Part shown: positions 24,671-35,209 of the stretch, one piece after another
Numbering within the stretch: position 1 is the stretch's first letter
How the letters are laid out: each line of letters starts with the position of its first letter
From: Linnemannia elongata
Lineage: Eukaryota; Mortierellomycota; Mortierellomycetes; Mortierellales; Mortierellaceae
Assembly: GCA_036320915.1 (NCBI GenBank)
Contig: JAXBDG010000012.1
Span: 1,538,501 to 1,602,500 of the forward strand
DNA length: 64,000 nucleotides
Reading direction: 5' to 3'
Notes under the pieces: generated by a model
What the model saw: only the letters and a program-made list of their open reading frames with translations
Told to the model about the DNA's origin: nothing
The model's database searches: none
Translations under genes and position numbers: made by a program

Positions 24671-25663
24671 TTACTTTTCTTTCCCTCCCTCTTTTATCGC
24701 TCTCTCAACCACTTCCTCCAGGGCTCCAATACGGATATTTATGACTAACCTGATTTTGGTACGGTTCTCACCCATCTCTTCGTCTTTTGCTCCTTGGTCT
24801 TGGTCTTTATGAGCAGATGAAAGGGGCGATTGTTCGGGTGTGACAGAACGTTTGTTACGCTCTGTCTTGACGAACGGAGGGACGTCTGGACGGGACAAGT
24901 GAGAGTTATACTGAGGCGGCAACTGAGACGGGTGTGGATGTAGATGTGGGTGAGATGGCGCTGAGACAGTGGCCGAGGATGCGCTTGGGTGGGTGGAGTG
25001 AGACTGATAAGAGTACGACAATCGTCTTGCCTCCTCATGACCGTGTTGATAGGATCTAGAGCTTGGAGATGCAGGCGACCGACAAGAAGATGATGGCGAG
25101 GGGTGAGAGTGGGAGACTCTTGTCTGTGAAGGGCCCGCGTGTGAATTCGAGTGGTGAGGATATTGATGAGCCTGAGAAGAGTATGGAGACCGAGAGTCGG
25201 AATAAGAAGGATGTGGACGCTGGTGTCTGGAAGAGGCAGAGTCATTATGATGGTACCGACTGGGCTCCTGTCGACTGTAATGATGTGCATTATAAAAATG
25301 ATGTTGGCTTTGGTGTTGCATATGGTGGATAGAGGAAGTAGGAGGCGCAACTGGGTGGTATGGATGGTGATTGTGATGGTGGGGATAAGGAGGAGATGGT
25401 CTGGAAGGTGTGGTCGGGGTTGGGTGGACAGATGGAGAGCTTGAAGTAGATGAAGAAGAAGGTAAAGGCAAGTTGTCACCACGAGAGTGGTGATGGTTGT
25501 ACGAAGAGGGTATCATTGAGGGGAAGGGAGGAGAGGATGAGGGCGAAGAGGACGAAGAGGAGTGCTGCTGTTGACGGTGGTGGTGGTAGTGGTTGTCGTC
25601 TTGTCTTGTGGCGGCCTTTGTTTCGGGATTGTTATCATACAAGTCTCTGTGCATAGAGGACAT
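24671..25663 (-). CDS. His/Ser/Pro-rich hypothetical protein
   Basis: Open frame of 330 residues from ATG 25663, dominated by His, Ser, Pro, Gln and Tyr with many HH pairs (for example HHHNHHPYH). The C-terminal part changes character (PFVKTERNKRSVTPEQSP, then an acidic/basic stretch), including VKTE, a possible SUMO site. A donor-like GTTAGT occurs at about 24746 in the NRTKIR-LVI region, so the last ~25 codons may be intron and a short further exon may exist. Composition alone gives open frames in other phases, but this one has a plausible start and a charged, ordered tail. No family recognised; proteins like this are often fungal transcriptional regulators. Confidence 0.45.
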   Translation of the reverse strand: MSSMHRDLYDNNPETKAATRQDDNHYHHHRQQQHSSSSSSPSSSPPFPSMIPSSYNHHHSRGDNLPLPSSSSTSSSPSVHPTPTTPSRPSPPYPHHHNHHPYHPVAPPTSSIHHMQHQSQHHFYNAHHYSRQEPSRYHHNDSASSRHQRPHPSYSDSRSPYSSQAHQYPHHSNSHAGPSQTRVSHSHPSPSSSCRSPASPSSRSYQHGHEEARRLSYSYQSHSTHPSASSATVSAPSHPHLHPHPSQLPPQYNSHLSRPDVPPFVKTERNKRSVTPEQSPLSSAHKDQDQGAKDEEMGENRTKIRLVINIRIGALEEVVERAIKEGGKEK

Positions 25664-26556
25664 TGGCAGTTAGAGGATGAGTGCTCGGAGAAAGGAAAAG
25701 TTTTCTATGCCTTTGTTGTTTTCGCGATGAACAAAGTGGGCGAATGTAGCGAGAAATGAGAGACGATGAGGACAATAAAGAAGAAAGCGAGAAAATGAAA
25801 AGAATAGATTGGTAGTGTTGCTTGTTAGAAGGGGATGATGATGATGATGATATCCTTATGAGAGGGGATAAAGAATAGAGAAAGTAAAGTGATGAAAAAG
25901 AAGAAAAAGAAAAAGAAAAAAAAAAGATGAATGAATGAAGGAGAAAGAAGAGGCTGGATGATGAATCCGAGAGACGAGTAAGAAAAGAGAAGCGAAAAAT
26001 AGAGTCGGAGGGGCGGGCTGTTGTGTGGGTAGGTGGATGAGTGTAATAATAATACCAGCTGGACTCAAATTTCCTTTTGAAGCTGGTTTTGTTGTTGGAG
26101 GTAGATGAATGGGGATAGATGACTGGATGATTCAGGGACAACCACACAAGGCAGGATACAGATTACTTGCTTCTTCTCCTGGACTTCATATCGTATCATG
26201 GCGTAGATACCCATCCATCGTCATACTCCAGCGCCAGCCAGAGTGAGGCATTATTATTGCAATTGCTATCGTTATTAATCGTCCAACATCATCATCATCG
26301 GACAAACATCGGGCGATCCATTGGTTCATTTTTTATTTTTTATCCTTTTGCCTGGGCTGTTGCAAAATCATGGAAGCTATTTTTTTTTTTCTTTCTCAGA
26401 CCAAGCAAGGGTCTTTCTTTGTATTTTCTTCCTCATGAGCGCCAGGGTGGGGATAAAATACATGACCCACCCACACGCCTCAAAAACAACAGCCTCCAGC
26501 ATCATCATCCATCGTCATAATCAGATGCTGGGTACGCCCATGTATCGGAAGAGGAA

Positions 26557-26635
26557 TAAGTGTAGCCTAAATTGAAAGTGCTCAAAGAGCCGAGGTCGAG
26601 GCTCAACCGACAGGCGTACCAATGGGCTACACTTA
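26557..26635 (-). repeat. tRNA-sized foldback with A-box-like motif
   Basis: Perfect 11-bp inverted arms (TAAGTGTAGCC / GGCTACACTTA) enclose 57 nt with an inner 5-bp hairpin (GAGCC/GGCTC). Read on the minus strand it contains TAGCCCATTGG, close to a pol III A box. No valid T-arm is present, so it is not a functional tRNA gene; a SINE head, tRNA relic or MITE is possible. Confidence 0.5.
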
Positions 26636-27167
26636 CAATCGTTTTGGTTGCTATTCAACAGTTCTTCTCAACGTTGAGACTTACACCCTCCCCGCCATCT
26701 TTTTTTTTCTTCTTTCATCTTCACCATAGGGTCTAGACCCTTCTGGAGATGGACTTGAGTCACGTGTAAGAAATTCATACTGATGGGATTCAGTCCCCCT
26801 GACTGTTACATGGTAATAGCACGAGAGATCCTTTCTTAGGGTAAAATTGAGGAGACGCGATTGTGAACGCGAACGCGTACGGATCAAAGATCAGTGATTG
26901 AATCCCTTCCTTTTGATGGTGATCCAGGGCTAACAAATATCACCTTCACCCTGACTGGCTAATACCGGAAGAGCAGTGCAGATGTTTTTGACCCTTTGAC
27001 CGTGCTGTGGCTCACCATGGCTGCATCATTATCGCTATGTGTCGTCGTAGGGCATCCATGTTCCCCTCAAATTCAAAAATATAAAAAAATTCCCTGACAA
27101 GCCAAGGACTTACACAGTCCTTCTTCATTTTCGGTTTCTCATGCGGCCTTCTTTTTATTTTCTCTCT

Positions 27168-27169
<2 letters not shown>

Positions 27170-27216
<47 letters not shown>
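27170..27216 (+). repeat. 47-nt poly-T tract before the DNA ligase start
   Basis: Run of 47 T ending 27 bp before the ATG at 27243. It lies in the core promoter or 5' UTR and makes a spurious poly-Phe N-terminal extension in the upstream frame. Confidence 0.95.
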
Positions 27217-27217
<1 letters not shown>

Positions 27218-27242
27218 GCCACAAACACCAAAACGACAAACA

Positions 27243-29877
27243 ATGCTCCCAAGGACACGCACCGTCTGCACCCGATGCCTCCTAAGGTCACCCTCAGCAG
27301 CACCTTTCCTTTCTGGAGCAGGAGGACTACAATCAGGAGGAAGACCAGCAATGAGATCACAATCGACATCAACAGCATCAACACGCACTCACCTCACGGC
27401 ATTCCCCCTAGTCGTCTTCAACATCAACAACTACAGTCACTACCGGAAACCAACTCTCTTCTCATGCAGAAGACTGTCGGCCTCAGCTTCAACATCAGTA
27501 TCAGCTAAGAAGAAGAAGCCATCTCCACCGAAAGAATCATCAGCAACACAACCCTCCTCAGCAACACCAACCAGCAAAAAGTCAACAATACGCAATAATA
27601 AGGCTTCCTCAGCCAGTAGCACACCCCTACACCCAAACTCCGCCTCCTCTGTCGAGATCCCAGACTACAAGCATTCAACGATAAAACCTCCCCAAGACCT
27701 GGACAGATTACAAGCCCTTGTCGACCAACTCCTCGCCACCAACGCTCTGGTCTCTAAACGCGGTATCCTGATCCAACACCCCGAACAGGCCCCACTGCTG
27801 GCATGGATTTATGACCCCCAACGACAGTTCTATGTCCGTCCCGCCAATATCATCAAGTATGCACAGCGTTGGGCCAAGCTGCAGGATGAGGCACTTGCGG
27901 CGGCCAAGACTGCTGTTGTCACTGGTGGCGGGGCGTCTGATTTTGACAGGGAATCAGGAGCAGGATCATCATGGCCTTCAGCGGAACATCCATCGGGAGC
28001 AAAGTCGAAGGCAACTCAGGCAGGGCAGGAGTTCGACACTCTCTCTTCACTTTTGGAGGCTCTTTCGTCCAGGTCCATCGTTGGTCACGCATCACTGGAC
28101 GCTATTCTGACTTTCATGGATCGATACTGCGGACCTGGTCCTGAATCATCATTCGAGCCGCTCGACTCCATATCTTCGCCAGACGGATCCTACAGTGGTG
28201 CGATGGCGACGCTACTGTCCACCTCACGATCGAAACTCCTTCTCAAGATCCTGGACAAGAACCTCAAGGCTGGATGCGGGATTGCACTGATCCGGGAGGC
28301 GTTTCCAACGTTGTTGCCCGGGTTTCATGTGGCTCTGGGCAAGCACATGCCGCTCGAGGGTGCGCGAGAGCTGTTTGAGAAGACGACAATCCCGATCGAG
28401 AAAACTGCAAAAGGCAAGAAATCGATCAAAAAGTTAAAGATGGCGGTCTCGGATCCAAATATTGACGACGCAGAGTGGCTTGGGTCACGTAAACTGGACG
28501 GAGTGCGGTGTCTGGTACGGATTGATCGAAAAACAGGAAACATCACGACACTGTCTAGAACTGGACGAGAGTTTGACGGCACGAGTAAGATCCAGGATGC
28601 CTTCCGCTCGATTATGAGAATGGGACAAAGTAGCGACGAGGCTCAAGATCGGGATGAGTTCTTCAGACAAGTATTCGGACTGCCTGGCAATGACGGGTCT
28701 GCGTTGCCAGAGGCGCTCGTTCTGGATGGCGAGATGTGCGTGTTTATGGCGGAGCCGGTTCAGGAACATCCGTCGTCGCCATCGTCGCCACCGTCGCCGG
28801 TCCTTGTTGGCTTGCTGGACGAAGATGGTCTGGGCAGGGAGCAGTTCACCAAGGCGATTACCTTCGTAACGCGAGGCGCCATCGAGAATTCACTTGAAGG
28901 CGACGACGATGGGCTCTCCAAGGACAAGCCGACAGCAACATCACCAGCTGGCAGTTCAGAGGAAATGAGCCTGGAGTACGATCGGCCTATCTATTGTATA
29001 TTTGACTGTCTGACAGACAAGGAATTCAAGGAGCGGGAAGGTACACGACCATTGTTGGACAGAATTGGAGGTGTGACCCGAGCATTGATGCAGTCCAAGA
29101 GTGTACAGGACAGTGGTGGACTTGTCAAGGTCTTGAGCCAGACCAAGGTGGATTCGTTTGCGCAACTGCAGAAGATGGTCATCCAAGGTGTTGAGCGCGG
29201 ATGGGAGGGCGTCGTTCTCCGAAAGAATGTCGGCTACGAAGGCAAACGCAGGTAACATGAACGCTCTTTACTCCCCTCACTTATGCATAAGGCTGTCTCT
29301 TTGTTCTAATCCATATACATCTTTCTCTATATTTCTCTATATTTCTCTATATCATTCCATGTTTTTCTTCACTAGTCGGAACTTGCTCAAATTCAAAGAG
29401 TTCCAGGAAGCAGAATTCATCGTCGAAGAAGCAACACTAGGAACAATGCGTCTCCCGCTCAACGGCCAATTCGAAGAACGCTACTGCCTCACTAGCGTCA
29501 CAGTCGTCTATCGAGGCAACAAAGTCGGCGTCGGGTCTGGATTCACTGCCGAGGAGCGGATTCGGTTCGGCAAAGATCCTAGTCTGATCATTGGCAAGAC
29601 GATTACCGTTAAGTACTTTGAAGAATCCAAGACGTATTCCCCCTCCTCTGGTAATGTGAGTAGTGGTGGTGGGAATACTGACGACGCCGGTTCTGGAAAT
29701 GGGAGTGATGGGGTGTACAGGAGCCATAGTAGGATAAGATCGACTTCTTCAATCGACCAAAGTGCTGATGACGACAAGGACGTAGACGAAGATAAAAGGG
29801 ACGATGGGGATGCTGTGTGGAGTCTGAGATTCCCGATCGTCAAAGCCATCTACGGAGATGGGCCACGAGAGTTGTAG
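27243..29877 (+). CDS. ATP-dependent DNA ligase, mitochondrial targeting sequence
   Basis: Two exons (27243-29251, 29376-29877) give 836 residues. ATG 27243 is chosen because the frame upstream reads a T tract. Residues 1-~90 are Arg/Ser/Thr-rich with few acids, a good mitochondrial presequence. Nucleotidyltransferase motifs: I SRKLDGVR (adenylated Lys 417), III LDGE (494-497), IIIa-like YCIFD, IV EGVVLRK (655-661) and V NLLKFK (~672-677). The C-terminal OB-type region contains MRLPLNGQ...FGKDPSLIIGKTITVKYFE. The upstream helical part matches small single-subunit ligases more than Lig4, since no BRCT domains follow. It seals nicks using ATP; action on mitochondrial DNA is inferred from the leader. 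A Ser/Pro insert (VQEHPSSPSSPPSP) and an acidic insert near the end are unusual. The motif order is complete, so activity is expected. Confidence 0.85.
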
Positions 29878-30755
29878 CTACTAGGTAGGGTTTTCTCCTA
29901 GGAGAAAATACATGCTTGCGTAGACATTATGTATTGCACGAGTGTTGGTATAATTTTTCATGTGCTAGTAGGCCTTGGGAAAAAGTGCTCAGAAGGCAAA
30001 AGGAGAGAACCATTATTTTGTATTTCATTGATACTCGATCGCCAACTTGGTATTGGCACTACCTTCGATCTGTTTTTGCATGATGCTTCTTTCATTTTCT
30101 TTTCTCTTGTTTATGAACACGCAAGACATCCTTGTGAAAACGTGTTTTTCGTATGGTTCTCTAAATGTGATAATGAAGGACACACGCACACACACCTTGT
30201 GAACATGCACCAGGCTATATTTCACTTCGCTTTCTTTTTATTTTTACGGCGACGCATACACTCAGACTCAGGTAGTAGTGAGGTAAGCGATCGATGAAAG
30301 GGTTCTGGCCCGCTGGACAAGAGGGAAATTTCATATATTTGAGCCCTTTTCTTGCTTCTTCTCGTCATTGCTTGCAGGGGTGGGTGGGCGTTTCCTGTTG
30401 TCCAGTACTCCATTTAAGAAATCTTTTTTTTCGCACACCGCATGAAAGAAGGAAGGGAGGTCCATGCCATAGGATAGGGTATTGCGTTGTTTTTGGAGCG
30501 GGAGAATCATACCATGCTGTGTGATGGGTGAACTGTGTGAGTCTGCAACAGTTTAAATATGAACACAGGGACGCACCTTTTTCCCTTTTTTTCCTTCCTT
30601 CTTTCTCACTCTTCAACACCCCCTGCAACAATACCCAACAGCACGACACATCTCTACTCCTCTCAGGACAGGACACACTCAACCTTATTCCCATCCACCA
30701 CTACCAAAACCACCAGCAACAGATAAACAACTACAAGGATATATAAAAAAAAAAG
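29878..30755. other. Intergenic gap, no gene seen
   Basis: 878 bp between DNA ligase and SDR genes. AT-rich without domain-bearing frames; the last ~150 bp are pyrimidine-rich, as expected for a 5' leader. Confidence 0.5.
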
Positions 30756-32217
30756 ATGCCATACACAAACGTAGCATTCAACCCACAGTTCTGGAAAACC
30801 CTCGTCCAGAAGACCAAATTCTCTACAGAGGACATCCCAGACCTGACCGGGAAAGTCGCCATCGTCACCGGTGCCAATTCCGGCCTCGGATACGCTACCA
30901 CCGTCGCCCTCGCGTCCCACGGTGCACATGTCTTCCTCGCTTGTCGGTCGAAAGATAAGGCGTTGGAGGCGATTGAAAGGGCGAAAGTGGAGATAAGGGG
31001 TTCTTCTCGGTCTGCTTCTTTCCCCACTTCCACCACTACCACTACCAGCACTACCACCAACAGCGCCCCTTCCTCTCCAACCGGCAAGGCCCCTACCGCG
31101 GCGGCGATCGCGGCGGCGAAGTATCTCAAGGACAAGGACGGCAACGCTGTGGAGCCCAAGTTGGAGTTCCTGCAGTTGGATCTGAACGATATGAACAGCT
31201 GTTCTCGAGCTGCGAAGGAGTTTCTGGAGAAGGGATTGGCGTTGCATATTCTGATCAACAATGGAGGGATTATGACCAGTCCATTTGCGTTGAGTGCCGA
31301 TGGAATCGAGCAACAGTTTGCTGTCAACCACATGGGGTATGTCCCTGTTTCCTTTTTGTCCTCCTTTTGCAATAATGATGCCCGTTGCTTTTTTCTTCTT
31401 TTTTCCCACTGTCGCATTTCTGTTCCCGCTCGCACTCTATTTTTAAGCCACACATGCTAATTATCCACCTTTCCTTTATCCCTTTACTCTCCCTTTCGCC
31501 CATTTAAATTCACTCATCCTTTCTCCCCTTCAAAATATGACACCATAGACACTTCGTCTTCACGATGGGTCTCCTCGACAAGATCATCGCCTCCCAACCC
31601 TCCCGAATCGTCATGCTCTCCTCCATCGGCCACGAACACACTCCAAAACACGGCATCGACTTCCAAACACTCAATGACCGCTCCGCCTCCAACCCTGCCT
31701 CCCGCTACGGCCGCTCCAAACTCGCCAATATCCTCTTTGGAAAGGCCCTCGCCCGTCGGCTGGCTAAAGAGAAGGTTTGGGTGAATATGCCACACCCGGG
31801 GTTTGTGTATACGGAACTTGCCAGGAACAATAAGGATAGTATGGGGGTTGTGGCAGCAGGGGTTTATGATTTGGCTGGACGGATGTGTGCGAGTAAACCT
31901 GAGGTGGGCTGTTTGAACCAGTTGTGGTTAGCTACGAGTGAGGAGGTTGTTGAGAGGGATTTGAGGGGGTTGTATTTCGTTCCTGTGGGGAATGAACTTC
32001 GTCCTAGTAAGTTTTTTGCTTTTTGTTTGCCTTTTTTGCGGTTGTGTGCTTGTTAAATGTTGGATGTTGATCAGGTCTGTTCTTGTTTGCTCACCTGTCC
32101 TTGTTTTTCTTTGTTTGCTCTTCTTTGATAGGCTCGTATGCGTTGGACGAAGAATTGCAGGAGAAGTTGTGGACGTTCTCTGAACAGCTTATGCACGAAA
32201 AGGTCAAGGAGGCCTAA
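30756..32217 (+). CDS. Short-chain dehydrogenase/reductase (retinol dehydrogenase-like)
   Basis: Three exons (30756-31336, 31549-32006, 32132-32217) give 374 residues. Rossmann nucleotide motif VTGANSGLG near residue 39-47, the structural motif NNGG in place of NNAG (LINNGGIM), active-site serine in LSSIGHEH, and the catalytic Tyr-x-x-x-Lys in RYGRSKLAN, followed by HPGFVYTEL. This is the order of classical/extended NAD(P)-dependent SDRs of the RDH11-14/WWOX type. Substrate unknown. A Ser/Thr-rich insert of about 40 residues (nt 31002-31130) interrupts the usual helix after the second strand. It stands at the border of the repeat-rich block that follows. Confidence 0.85.
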
Positions 32218-34015
32218 AAGACTAGGAGGCAACTTACAAGAACCAACAACTTGCGGGAACAAGGACTGCAAAAAAACAATATCATACCAAAACATACCTG
32301 CCATACCAACCATACCAGTATTTCTTCAATGAAAAGAAAGATACCCACAGCTCGGGAACATCTGGATTTTGATCACTAATAAAGGATTGATCAACCCAAA
32401 CATGCCTTTTTTTTTTTTATTCTTGTTTTCAGGAACTGAAAGTATTTTCATGTCAGGAAGGTGTGGGTGCGGGTGTGATCGTTGCCTTCACTATTAGAAA
32501 GGGATGGGAGGGACAGCCATTTGTTGCTTTTTTGTTTATGATGGAGGGAATGGGATTGACTATCCTTATCATATTACTTTCCCTCTTGTTATCGGTTGTC
32601 TATATAGCCTATGGGATGAAGAATGCAGGCATCTTTCATTGTTAGAGGATACAATGTTGGTACATGGTAGCGACATGAGTGGAATGTAAAGGGATGTGGG
32701 CTGTTTGAAGGAGAAAGGTCTCGTAGGAAGGTTCACCCTGTTTGATACAACAGCAGCGAAAGCAACAACAGTAGCATCATCATACCAAAAATGTATCGAT
32801 ACTTGCCAATAATAAAAGAGAGGTTCCAACAAGCTCCAGGGAACCCCTGGGAATGATCAGTAATCAGTGATTGATCCTCGGTCTTTGATGACCAAACACC
32901 CCCCCTTTGTTTCTTTTTATTTTTCAGGAACCCGTTGTATTTTTTGTGTCACAGCATGTGGGATGTGATGATCACCTTCCTTTTTTGGTCGCTTTTTCCT
33001 ATTGTTATTGTTGTTTTGAAAGAGCCTTTGGTTTTATTCCTTTGCATTGCTTCCAGTTCGAGTCTTATAACAAAAAAAAGAAGGGCGAAAGAAAAACAAG
33101 AGAATAAGTTAGATAATACACGGAGAACAAAGAAAGGGCCAAGTCCAAAAGAAGAAAAGAATATGTATGTTATTGTTGTTTTCAAAGAGCCTTTGGTTTT
33201 ATTCCTTTGCATTGCTTCCAGTTCGAGTCTTATAACAATGAAACAGCGAGGAAGAAGGCTGGTTGTTATAGGTATGTTAAACAAGGAAAGATGATGATGT
33301 TCCCTTTTCTTTTTTTGGAATGTGGCGGGAGAACAGCCTTTTTGCTTCTTTTGTTTCGACAGAGAAAATAGATGTAGGGCAGGTGCACCATCTTTTTTTT
33401 TCAATGTTATTTGAATGGACCGGGTAGGTGGACGGGCCGTTTGTTGTAATAAATATTAGACCGAAGGACAATTAATATGGATGGGGGTAGTGGTTTGGAG
33501 GGGAGACTTATTGTTGGCAAGTCCACCCTATTTATTACAACCAACAACAGGACACAACAAGGAAGTGCAAGACAATAAAGTATACGACAACAAAAGCAAA
33601 AACAACTGCGGGAGCAAGGGGGGGTACCAGCACCACACGTACTGGTTCAATGATAAAAGACGAGACTCCAACAATTCGGGAGACCGGGGATGTGATGGGA
33701 AATAAGTGATTGGTTATAATTTAACGTGTTTTCAGGGACCGTTGCTTTTCTAGTGCGTGTGAGTGTAAGGGTATGATGGTTACACCCTCCTTTGTTGTCA
33801 TCCTCCTATTTTTTCGTTCTTCACTGTTCCATGTCGCTATACCTTTGCTTTGGTAAATCTCAAGCTTTATAGTAAAGATAACAAAGAAGGACTAGATAAC
33901 TATATATTGGGCAATAACTATTATTTATAATAAAAAAAAAGGAACAAGAAACAAGACACTATGATATGACAATAAAACGTAACACCTCCTTTTGACACCA
34001 AATGCCTACATATCC
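32218..34015. repeat. Repeat-rich accessory DNA (modules A and B)
   Basis: No gene. The stretch is built of diverged dispersed repeats: module B at 32351-32480, module A at 32494-32790, module B again at 32825-32990, a 71-bp direct repeat pair, partial module A at 33323-33375 and 33445-33560, and module B at 33670-33800. The same modules recur at 35409-35700 and 36346-36480. Frames in it are broken everywhere. Confidence 0.6.
33000..33238 (+). repeat. 71-bp direct repeat pair
   Basis: Copies at about 33000-33071 and 33172-33238 differ by only a few bases (for example GAAAGAGCC versus CAAAGAGCC), both ending in CAGTTCGAGTCTTATAACAA. Spacing is about 170 bp. Confidence 0.85.
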
Positions 34016-35209
34016 TCACTCCTCATCACTCTGAAAATCGTCAAAGTGTTGAACGTCATCCGCGAAACGCTCATCATAATCAACCTCAAACTGATCCAAG
34101 ACCCTCTCCGCCATATCCTGATTACATGGCATCCAGCCTTGTTGATAGGGAGCATCGAGGTCATCGTCCTCATCAATCACCCACATAGTGTTCCATGGCC
34201 CCGGCGGGGGTGAGAAAACGAACGATTCGTCGTCGTCCAAGGTCATTGGTGTCGGTGTCGATGACCTTAGCACGGCGGAGGGATCTTGAGTATTTGGATG
34301 CACTTCTGGAGGCGAAGGGTCATTGTTCGAGGGCGAATCCATACCACTCTCTTGGATTTGGTGCGACGGCAACGACGGGGGGAGGACAGAGTTGAGGAAA
34401 GTTTCGAGACTATGATGGTACTTGGCAGGAACGTGGACGAAGGGATCCGGGATTCGAGAGTTGGGAAGTTGGTTCAGCCAGGTGTCGATGTACATCCAAA
34501 GGGGGTCGTTTGGGTCGTACTCTGGTAACGATATCTGGGGTACAGGGTGATCCTCGGCATCGAAGGGGTGATAGCCCATATAGAATTCCTCATCCACTCC
34601 CTCCTCCTCCATTGAGGTGGTGTGGGCGGGTTCGGCAGCCTCCGGGGCGGGTACGTGGTGGCTCGAGAAGGAGGTGTACTCAAAATCGCACTCCCCCTTC
34701 GCCCCTTCCTCTTGCATCGCCTCTTCACTCATAACTGCCCTCTGGGCGAGCGCAGGTGGGGGGAAGGATAGGCAGCGACCCTCTAAGGAAGAAGAGGTAT
34801 ACTCCATCGAACCAGAGTCTAGGATCTCTTCGATGGTAATCTGCGCGAGCGCAGGTCTAGTAGACAAGACGGTCAAGGAACGTTCCTCTGGGTGAGAGGG
34901 CGATGCATGCACGATTGAGACTGGGTTTAAGATCTCCTTGGTGGTGGCTTGAACGAGCGCAGGTTCAGAAACAGACATGGGGTGGTCCTCTGAGGAAACC
35001 GACGAGTGCTGTTCGTTCAAGCTTGGGCCTGTGATCTTTTTCGATGATTGACAGGGACCGTCAGAGGGATTTACCAAGATGGTGTCTTTGACAAGGGCTT
35101 GTGGAGCGGCAGCGAGGAGATCAGAAGAAAATACAGAACGCGGCGGCATCTCGGTGTCTAAAACAACCAGGTTTGCGGCTTGGATGGGGGAGACCGTGGT
35201 CGGTGGCAT
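34016..35209 (-). CDS. Acidic hypothetical protein, single exon
   Basis: Open frame of 397 residues from ATG 35209, standing alone in repeat-rich DNA. The N-terminal half has degenerate internal repeats built on PALxQxTxxEIL followed by xPxSxxxxSxSxxExR (three rounds, nt ~34730-35000). The C-terminal half is ordered-looking and acidic (YDPNDPLWMYIDTWLNQLP, DDDESFVFSPPPGPWN, ending DDFQSDEE). No signal peptide, membrane segment or known domain. Codon use is GC-rich compared with the flanks, which argues for a real gene. Its location beside dispersed repeats and the NLR-like gene suggests a lineage-specific accessory gene. I do not recognise a function. Confidence 0.6.
   Translation of the reverse strand: MPPTTVSPIQAANLVVLDTEMPPRSVFSSDLLAAAPQALVKDTILVNPSDGPCQSSKKITGPSLNEQHSSVSSEDHPMSVSEPALVQATTKEILNPVSIVHASPSHPEERSLTVLSTRPALAQITIEEILDSGSMEYTSSSLEGRCLSFPPPALAQRAVMSEEAMQEEGAKGECDFEYTSFSSHHVPAPEAAEPAHTTSMEEEGVDEEFYMGYHPFDAEDHPVPQISLPEYDPNDPLWMYIDTWLNQLPNSRIPDPFVHVPAKYHHSLETFLNSVLPPSLPSHQIQESGMDSPSNNDPSPPEVHPNTQDPSAVLRSSTPTPMTLDDDESFVFSPPPGPWNTMWVIDEDDDLDAPYQQGWMPCNQDMAERVLDQFEVDYDERFADDVQHFDDFQSDEE

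Larger units (their letters stand above)
25664..27242. other. Intergenic gap between divergent genes
   Basis: Shared upstream region of the His-rich gene (-) and the DNA ligase (+). It holds a tRNA-sized inverted repeat (26557-26635), a GATCA-type motif (26889-26901) and a 47-nt T tract (27170-27216). No gene seen. Confidence 0.5.

Noticed and set aside
26560..26632. Canonical tRNA gene call
   Set aside because: The acceptor-like arms and A-box-like motif are there, but no T-arm pairs and no B box is present, so it fails as a tRNA.
27141..27242. N-terminal extension of the DNA ligase through the T tract
   Set aside because: It encodes poly-Phe from the 47-nt T run; ATG 27243 begins a proper mitochondrial leader.
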